64,000 bases of DNA, taken from NCBI GenBank assembly GCA_963693365.1, contig CAVNZM010000008.1:1736001-1800000 (forward strand). The letters are read 5' to 3'. The notes under the pieces are model-generated. The model ran no database searches. It had not been told where the DNA came from and worked only from the letters and a program-made list of their open reading frames with translations. The stretch comes from Amoebidium appalachense (lineage: Eukaryota > Ichthyosporea). Position 1 is the first letter of the stretch. Every line of letters begins with the position of its first letter. The position numbers and the translations under genes were made by a program. This document shows, one piece after another, positions 57,747 to 64,000 of this stretch.

Positions 57747-60405
57747 GCGTGAGCACACACCGCACACACACACGCCAAGTGCACACGATCACACACACAC
57801 ACACATACAAGTACACAGGCCGGCGACTGCCCACCTCCTTCCTCCCCCCTCCCCCCCCACCCATCCGCCCCCTTCCCCCCCACGCACACACACACTGTCT
57901 CTGTCTCTCTCACTTTCTCTCACACAAACACACTTCACCCATATATAAAGCCAAAAAGTACATCTGGTTAGCCGTCAGGGATAGTTAATCCGGTGTATGC
58001 ACACCACTCCAAACAGACAGATAAGGACTGTTTATTCTCACCATCTGTTGATGTATAGCCAGTGTCCTCCCCCCCCCCCCCCCCCCCCCATCCCCCCCTC
58101 CCCCCCTGGTTCCTTAAAACCTTATAGCCCCTCTTGCTCCCTCTCCCCACCTCCTCTCCCCCGCCTCCGCCCTTCCCTCCCAACAACCAATCGATCAATA
58201 TATGAATCCACACATAATATTCGTCCATGTCCGTCCTTCTACTGTATATCTAAACATTTCATATGTTACTCGAGCATCTAGCAGAAGTTCATATATATCT
58301 CGTATATCTAATTTCCATATATCTAGGCACGTGATGAGGAAATTCGAGCATGGGAGGCAGCCAATGCACCCAAGGAGAAGGAGTCCAAGCTGTCCCGTGC
58401 ATTCCGCTCCTTTAACATGGGAAAGCAGAAGGCTGCAGGTTTCTTTAAACGGGCCGACAGAAAGCCGGGTATGTAACTGTGTGCTGAACCCCTCCTCCCC
58501 CCCAAAAAACTCCCCCCCCCTCCCCCCGCCCCCTGAGTTGGGTTTTAGTGCGCGAGGTGTGTTAATTGGGGTAGAAACTCGGTTTTTGCGATATGCAAGG
58601 ATGAATTGGAGAACCCTGAGCATAGATTCTGGTTATGATGCACAACTCTGTGTGTGTACCCAAAATCTGAATTGTGTTGCCCATCTTTAATGTGTACTTC
58701 TTACTCTACAACACATTCTAACCCGTTCTCCCTGTCCCCCCGGCCCCCTCCCCCCTCCCTCCCCCCCGTCCCCCCTCCCCCCCCCCCCCCCCCGTTCCTC
58801 CCCCATACCCCTCCCCCCACCTCCCTCCTTCCCCCGTCCCCACCCCACCTCCCCCCCCCTCCCCCTCCCCCTGCAGATGATACGTCAGATGATGACGTCC
58901 CATCCCTCTCCCCGGGCACCACCTACCACCGTGTCATGAGTGCACCTAGCAGCCCCCCTCCCACGGATTTGGGGACGTGGCCTCCCTCAGAAGGAGATTA
59001 CCCAACCACCCCATGTCGCAGAGTAGTGACAGTCTACTGAGGCAGGCACAGAGAAAGTCGTGGGGGGAAAACAATGGCGCCAAGGATGAGTAAGTGGGAA
59101 GGGGAGGGGGAGGGGGGGGGGGGGGGGGGGGGAGCCGGGCATGGGGAGAGGGGGGAATGGTGGTGGGGGGGTTGGGGAGGGGGGCTGGTTGCATACTGTT
59201 TTTGGGTTTTGGTTGTTGTTCGTGTGTATCTTTTTTTTGCTGTGCTCTTTTCTTTGATGCTGGATGTGGGATATCCCAGTGCACCTACACGTCCAAAAGG
59301 AGAAGAGATGTGCAAAAGTAAACATCAAGAGGGATGGAGTTGGCAACAGAAAGGTAGTGGGTAAATGTTTGATGTTTGTGTGGTGAGGCTGTGTTCAGGT
59401 GTGTCTCCCACGGCCACTGTGCACACGATCAATCATTTCCCTCCCTCAGTTATCATCCCCCCCCCCCCCCCCCCCTTCTCCTTACACCCCCACCACCCTC
59501 CACCCTCCCCCCTCCCCCCCCCCTCCCCCCCGCCCCCCCTTTTTTTTTCCTTTGTAGATTATTCTTTGTAGATTATTCTACGAAAAAATGTGGTGTAACG
59601 GGCATCTACTGGGCCACCTCCCACCTCCACCTCCACCTCCACCCGCCCCTCCCGCCCCTCCCCCCCCCCCCCCCCCCCCCCCGCTCCCCACCCACACACC
59701 CACATGCCCTTTTGTTGTATTGTCATGTTCACTTTTCAATGGGATTACTGATTGGCTACTTGTCACGTGTGCAGGTCACCGCACGACCCTCAAGACCCAC
59801 CGCCCAAGCCAGACGCCAGCAACCAATCACAGCCACAGCAACCAAACACAGAGCCCCAATCAGATTCCAGCCCACCACATTCCGAGTCCCCCCTACACTC
59901 TCTAGGAGGTGCAACGCGGTTCATCCAGCGATCAATCAGTGTACAGAGATCCGTCAGTATTCGAAGGACAATAATGAGGTATTCGGCAGGGGATGATAGG
60001 ATCGAGGAAATGCAAGGGGAATGTAACGAGGTTTCTGCATCCACACGAACAAGCCCCCTTGCGCGGTCTGTGGAAGAAAAGCATGCAACGTTTGCACCAA
60101 TGGAAGATTCGGGATTAGGGGATAGGACACCACCGCAATCGCTAACCCGATTGCGCGATTGCAGTGACAGCCAATCAAATTCAGCCCCTTCTTCTCCAGT
60201 TGTTGCGCGGGCGGTGCCTCGACGAATGGAAACACTTAAACGGATGGTGAGCAATCGCACAGCGGGAAGTTTTAGGCGGGAGAGGCAAGAAGGAGGTGGG
60301 TACACACCGCCAACAGATCATGTGTTTGAGTCAGATGATGAGGACCAATCAGGAACAAACGACACACAGACACAGAGGTTACCACCACCTGCGCAGTGTG
60401 CTTAG
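53086..60405 (+). CDS. RGS-domain protein with Ser-rich C-terminal tail, 7 exons
   Basis: Exons 53086-53262, 55133-55231, 57044-57235, 58327-58468, 58877-59089, 59280-59360 and 59775-60405. The first three carry an RGS domain: [54 protein letters not shown] then [20 protein letters not shown], matching the nine-helix GTPase-activating fold for G-alpha subunits. Exon 4 is charged ([17 protein letters not shown]), and exons 5-7 encode acidic, Ser/Pro/Gln-rich sequence with repeated basic [11 protein letters not shown] sites likely to be phosphorylated. Exon 5 needs one extra base (ACCACCCC to five Cs near 59012) to pass from YPTTP into [11 protein letters not shown]; with it, phase through exons 6 and 7 is perfect and the protein is about 511 residues. 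Without it the frame stops at 59040. Confidence 0.85.
54280..54556. repeat. (CA)n microsatellite, RGS intron 1
   Basis: Pure and near-pure CA with CATACA and CCGTGACA interruptions, preceded by a C-run at 54222-54246. A G-run lies earlier in the same intron (53784-53809). Confidence 0.93.
54965..55081 (+). repeat. Intron repeat copy, RGS intron 1
   Basis: CGAGGATTTTTTCTGCTCG, ACATACTCT, GTGTGGTTTGCACTTTGC, GTGTTGCCCCTCATTAATG and ACACATTCTAACACCCC match copies in the ZnT gene. It ends about 50 bp before the exon 2 acceptor at 55132, and its C-run supplies the pyrimidine tract. Confidence 0.75.
55320..55690. repeat. Impure (CA)n field, RGS intron 2
   Basis: CA dinucleotides with GCGC, CACACG and CATACA phases; further CA-rich DNA continues to 56210 with interruptions. 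No coding signal. Confidence 0.9.
56690..56781 (+). repeat. Intron repeat copy, RGS intron 2
   Basis: ATTGTGTTCATTTTGCAACC and GACATTCTAACCCGCTCCCC followed by a long C-run match the 3' part of the family. It lies about 260 bp before the exon 3 acceptor. Confidence 0.55.
57318..57744. repeat. (CA)n tracts, RGS intron 3
   Basis: Pure CA at 57318-57385 and 57657-57744 with mixed CA/GC DNA between. A C-run field follows at 58067-58106. Confidence 0.93.
58610..58731 (+). repeat. Intron repeat copy, RGS intron 4
   Basis: ATTGTGTTGCCCATCTTTAA, TGTACTTCTTACTCTACAAC and ACATTCTAACCCG are close to the copy at 54965-55081. It is followed by about 140 bp of C-rich DNA and then the exon 5 acceptor. Confidence 0.72.
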
Positions 60406-61279
60406 GGTTAACCCGTATGCATGCACACAGTAGTTGGATCTACTGTGCGCATATACATATGGCACGTAGAAGAAACCGAATTGCTAGGTATTACCGTGGA
60501 TTGGTGATATATGCACGGTGGGAGAGAGATAACTTAAACCAGCGCAGGCCTTAGATGTTGTCCCGTGTGGGATTTTTATTAAAGGTTTACATGAATATAC
60601 TATACCTCAGTATAGAATTAGGTATATATCTTATGATCTATCGAGAGCGTGGTGGTGGTGTGGTGATATTTTGAGTGTGTGTATACCGGGGGAGGGTTGG
60701 AGGGGGGGGGGGGGGGGGGGGGGGGAATGCTTCTACACAGTATTTTTAAATGTGTGCCAAATTATCGACACCACTCTCGGAAGGAAATTCCATCTCCCAT
60801 AGTGATGTTAGGCCATTACGTCAGTTGTCTCTTGATTATGAAATATGTGCCAGAGGAATTCTTGCACAAATATGGGCGACATGGCATGCACATGTTCCGT
60901 GGATTGTTTTTGTCCATAAGTCCTTGGTTTTTTTAATTGAAATATGGTAGCTACCTTACAGGTTACCACATATTATAAGAAAGTATAATATTATATACAC
61001 AGAGCGTGTGCTCTGGGCCGAACCATAGGCCAACTCATTTTTGATGGAAGTTACCATATCCTCAGGACCTCAGCTATCCGGGCCCCTGGCCAGTCCGTGC
61101 AACTAAGCAACTGAGCCCCCCCCCCGGGCCCAGCACCACCACCACCACCACCACCAAAAAAAAAAGAAAATAGAATAAAATAAAATATAATAAAAACTCC
61201 CCCCGCCTTCTTGCCCAACAAACACAAAACACACTGTGATCATCCAACCACTGCCTATGTACATGCCAGCAGCGCCCCC

Positions 61280-61311
<32 letters not shown>

Positions 61312-61570
61312 AAACACACACACACACACCCTCCTCCTTCACAAACGCCCTCCCCTCCCTTCCCTTCCCACCCTTAAGCCTGAGGCGCAGTGTAGTTCGC
61401 AAACTCGTTGCACCATGCCATAGGCTACGACAAATATCCCCCCCCCTCCCCCCATTCCCCCCACCCACCCACCCCACCCCCTCCCCTCCTCCGTCCCCAC
61501 TTTCCTCTCGGATTTGTGCAGGCCCCTCTCTTCCAAACGCTGCAAAGGCTTCTATTACGGGTGAATGGCT

Positions 61571-61614
61571 AGAGAAGCCCTTTTCAAATGGCAGAGAAGC
61601 CCATTTCAAATGGC
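61571..61614. repeat. 22-bp tandem duplication
   Basis: AGAGAAGCCCTTTTCAAATG-type unit present twice (61571-61592 and 61593-61614) with one mismatch, just before the ATG at 61620. Confidence 0.9.
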
Positions 61615-61906
61615 ATCTGATGGAACATGGGATTCTGGGAATCCTGGGATGCAATCCTTTTAATGAGCTGGACGGCCATCATACCACACATGAGTAAGTT
61701 GAGAGTTCTGACCTGATTCCATGTCTTCCCTGAGGAGTGTTCTTAAACATCAACTGCTTAGCACGATGAGGTGTGTTACATGATACGTCAAAACAGAGGT
61801 GTGGTACATGATGCGTCAAAACATAGAGGTATATGGTATGTATCTAACACGTACTGACGTGTTGCCGCACGTGCGACGTTTTAACATCTACTCAGGCGGC
61901 CCTTTT

Positions 61907-61941
<35 letters not shown>

Positions 61942-61945
<4 letters not shown>

Positions 61946-61969
61946 GGAGACACCGCCTCAGTAGGTGGT
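61942..61969 (+). repeat. 28-bp block with tRNA A-box-like core after a poly-A tract (copy 2)
   Basis: Identical to 49461-49488. Here it follows a nearly pure A-run of about 29 bases (61911-61939). Flanking sequence after the block is unrelated to the first copy. Confidence 0.5.
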
Positions 61970-62509
61970 GGGGTATGTATGGTGGTAGGAATTTTCGCAC
62001 GCTTTTCTCAGAAGGTCGCGCGATATCATTTAGTCTAAAAAGTCAAACTCTAACATTGTATACTTATTATAGGCTGCTTTGATTCCTGGCGGACCAATTG
62101 ATAATGATGACGTCGGCTTACGCTGATTGAGTGCTGCTGCTTGGAAACAGAGCCACAGCTGAGATAGTCGACGGTGTAGTCAGTATGTGTGCCAGCAGCA
62201 GAGTGACCTATATGTGCACGGAGTGAATGAATAATCGAGTTGTGGGGGCACTCTCAGTAACATTAGGTACCCACGCTCCATTCTTTGCTGTGGGCCTGCC
62301 GCTTTCCGTGGGGCTATGCAAATCATATGGATAAAGTAAGGCAAAGATAGAAGAAGTAAGAGGCCCACGGCCATAAAGAATAACACAACAGACAGCCGTT
62401 GTTTCTATAGACGAGGCGGCGTGGGAATGGCACCCGACTACAGTGATGGTTGAGTTTGGAGAGAGAGAAGGAAGGAGAGAGGCCTTGGTGCAAAGAAGAA
62501 AACATCAGA

Positions 62510-62815
62510 ATGTCTAAGTACGATAAACAGGATGTTGTGCAGTAAGTTGGATCTCCCCCCTCCCCAATCCCCACCCGCCCTTCTCACTCCCTTTTTGTCT
62601 CTCCCTCTCTTCTCCCCCTCCCATACCTTTCTCCCTCTTCCCCCCCCCCCCCCCTCCCTCCCCCACTCCCTCCCCTACCATCTTTCAGCACTCCCCCGTG
62701 TCCATCACCTACACTCTCTCTCTGAGATCCCCAGCCCCTCCCTCCCTCCTCCCGCACACAAGTACCCTGCATTTGCACGCACAGACACGCACAAACACAC
62801 GCATACACACACTCA

Positions 62816-62856
<41 letters not shown>

Positions 62857-62869
62857 CGTTTTCTCTCTC

Positions 62870-62906
<37 letters not shown>

Positions 62907-63155
62907 CCCCCCCCCCCCCCCCTCTCCGCCTCTCCCCCGTCTCTCTCTCTCTCTCCCTCTTTCGCTCTCTCCCTCCCTGCATCCGCCTTCTTCTCCCCGT
63001 GCACCTATGTAATCCCTTCTCCCCCCTCCTCCCCCCCCCCTCCCCACACACACACACGTGCCCACCCACCTCGCTTTTGCTTTCCAGATCTTTCTACTCC
63101 CACAGCTATGCTGCTTTGCTTTTCGGGGACAAAGTGGTCGAAGAGGGGAAAACAG
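62510..63155 (+). CDS. Unrecognised gene, first two exons, runs off the right edge
   Basis: Exon 1 62510-62541 (MSKYDKQDVV, donor GTAAGT) joins in phase to exon 2 63088-63155 (QSFYSHSYAALLFGDKVVEE then GKT, donor GTGGGG). The purine-rich leader before ATG 62510 looks like a 5' UTR. The DVVQSFYSHSY start recalls N-termini of some SAM-dependent methyltransferases, but that is only an impression. A possible third exon begins at 63985 (GGCACAACTTTGGAAC, after a GCAG) and would be cut by the window end. The intron between exons is CT-, C- and CA-rich. Confidence 0.55.
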
Positions 63156-64000
63156 GTGGGGAACGCCAAAAACATTTGGTGTAGTTATTCTTGGAAATGC
63201 GGTAATGTTCTTTGCTGCAGAATTAAACATGACCGAGTTGTGCTCGTGAGTGCAGTATGGAACCAACACTACTACACGGCACACACAGCTAAGCAGGGAG
63301 GAAAATGAGGGCGGAAAAAATCAAGGAATTGTCAAGTGGGAGTTGCTGTGTAGATTGGAGGAACATCATGGTCTAGATGGAAAGAGCTAGAGATGACTGG
63401 AAGAGAAGCGAGTGGAAAAAAGGAAAGAAGAGGTGCGTGGGGAGTGGGGGGGGGGGGGGGGGAGGGGGGGCAAGGGAGGATAAGAGAAGGAGAATAAAAG
63501 AAGGGGGATAAGAGAGGGAGGGGGAAAGGGAGCAGCGGTTTGGGGAAGGAAGATAGATATTCTAAGGGTAGAGAACAACTTGATGGTATAAAGGGGAACA
63601 AAAAGTGACGAGAAGAAATATTGGGTATGTCAAATCGGGGAGAGGGCGGAGGTTGGGGGACTGGAGAGGGAGAGGGTGGGGGCGCGGGGAGGTTAGACAA
63701 AGGGCAGAGAGGGGTGAAGGGAGGAAGGGTGGGGGGAATGGGGGGAAAGGGGTGGGGGGGGGGGGGGGGGAGGGAAGGGGGGGGGGGGGGGGGGGGGGAG
63801 AGAGAGAGAGAGAGAGAGGAGACAATGAGATAGAGATGTATTGGTGTGTGGGTGGGAGGGGTGGATCGATGACTGTGGTGCTCTTCGTTATGATAGGATC
63901 CTTCAAGTCAAACGGCATTTTTTCAGTGCATGCATGATCAATTAGATTTATGTTGCTTGGTTTCACATTACCAATTAGAGGCAGGGCACAACTTTGGAAC
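63156..64000. other. Probable intron of the right-edge gene, G/A-rich
   Basis: G-runs at 63447-63462 and 63756-63798, a (GA)n at 63799-63818 and AGGGAGG-type DNA between. No independent gene is seen. Confidence 0.4.

Larger units (their letters stand above)
60406..62509. other. Intergenic DNA with one possible leader exon
   Basis: Contains a G-run (60702-60725), C and A homopolymers (61279-61315) and an A-run (61911-61939). A frame starting at ATG 61620 (MEHGILGILGCNPFNELDG) ends at a strong donor GTAAGT after 61693. Phase would allow it to join an acceptor just before 62510, but that acceptor lacks a pyrimidine tract, so the link is weak. Confidence 0.35.

Overview
This is nuclear DNA from an intron-rich eukaryote. 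The coding part is small. Introns and intergenic DNA are saturated with (GT/CA)n, (CT/GA)n and long C or G homopolymers. No operons, ribosome-binding sites or prokaryotic signals are present. I assembled genes by hand from conserved protein segments, GT..AG boundaries and codon phase. The gene set does not fix the lineage: a Dad4-like kinetochore subunit is best known from fungi but is scattered elsewhere, while a Notum-like esterase with apple-like domains, an RGS protein and a His-rich ZnT transporter would fit an opisthokont-grade protist. I hold any lineage guess at low confidence.

Layout, left to right: (1) 1464-4727 (+), a LURP-one/tubby-C-like protein in four exons. (2) 18173-6456 (-), a secreted-type pectin acetylesterase/Notum-family esterase preceded by apple-like Cys-rich repeats, at least 14 exons, 5' end not found. 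(3) 20.7-21.0 kb, a broken duplicate of the last exon and 3' flank of that esterase. (4) 22.1-24.6 kb (+), a decayed non-LTR retrotransposon with a recognisable reverse transcriptase. (5) 30737-26969 (-), a multi-pass membrane protein of the DUF1624/HGSNAT-like acyltransferase group, four exons. (6) 32403-36283 (+), a 71-aa Dad4-like DASH subunit in three tiny exons. (7) 48263-37854 (-), a complete 13-exon CDF/ZnT zinc transporter. (8) 49.1-49.8 kb (+), a small two-helix ORF and a UPF0303-like ORF that lacks the N-terminal half. (9) 53086-60405 (+), a seven-exon RGS-domain protein. (10) from 62510 (+), the first two exons of an unrecognised gene running off the right edge.

The genes look like independent housekeeping or signalling loci rather than one pathway. 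Genes 5 and 6 are head-to-head with about 1.7 kb between start codons; genes 6 and 7 are tail-to-tail.

The most unusual material is in the introns. A dispersed repeat of about 100-150 bp, ending in ATTCTAACCC followed by a C-run, sits in the sense orientation in several introns of two or three genes, often just upstream of the 3' splice site. A 40-bp minisatellite has amplified an exon end together with its splice donor, and a 33-bp perfect inverted repeat copies another donor in the same gene. Two reading frames break by one missing base inside short homopolymers, which looks more like consensus error than decay.
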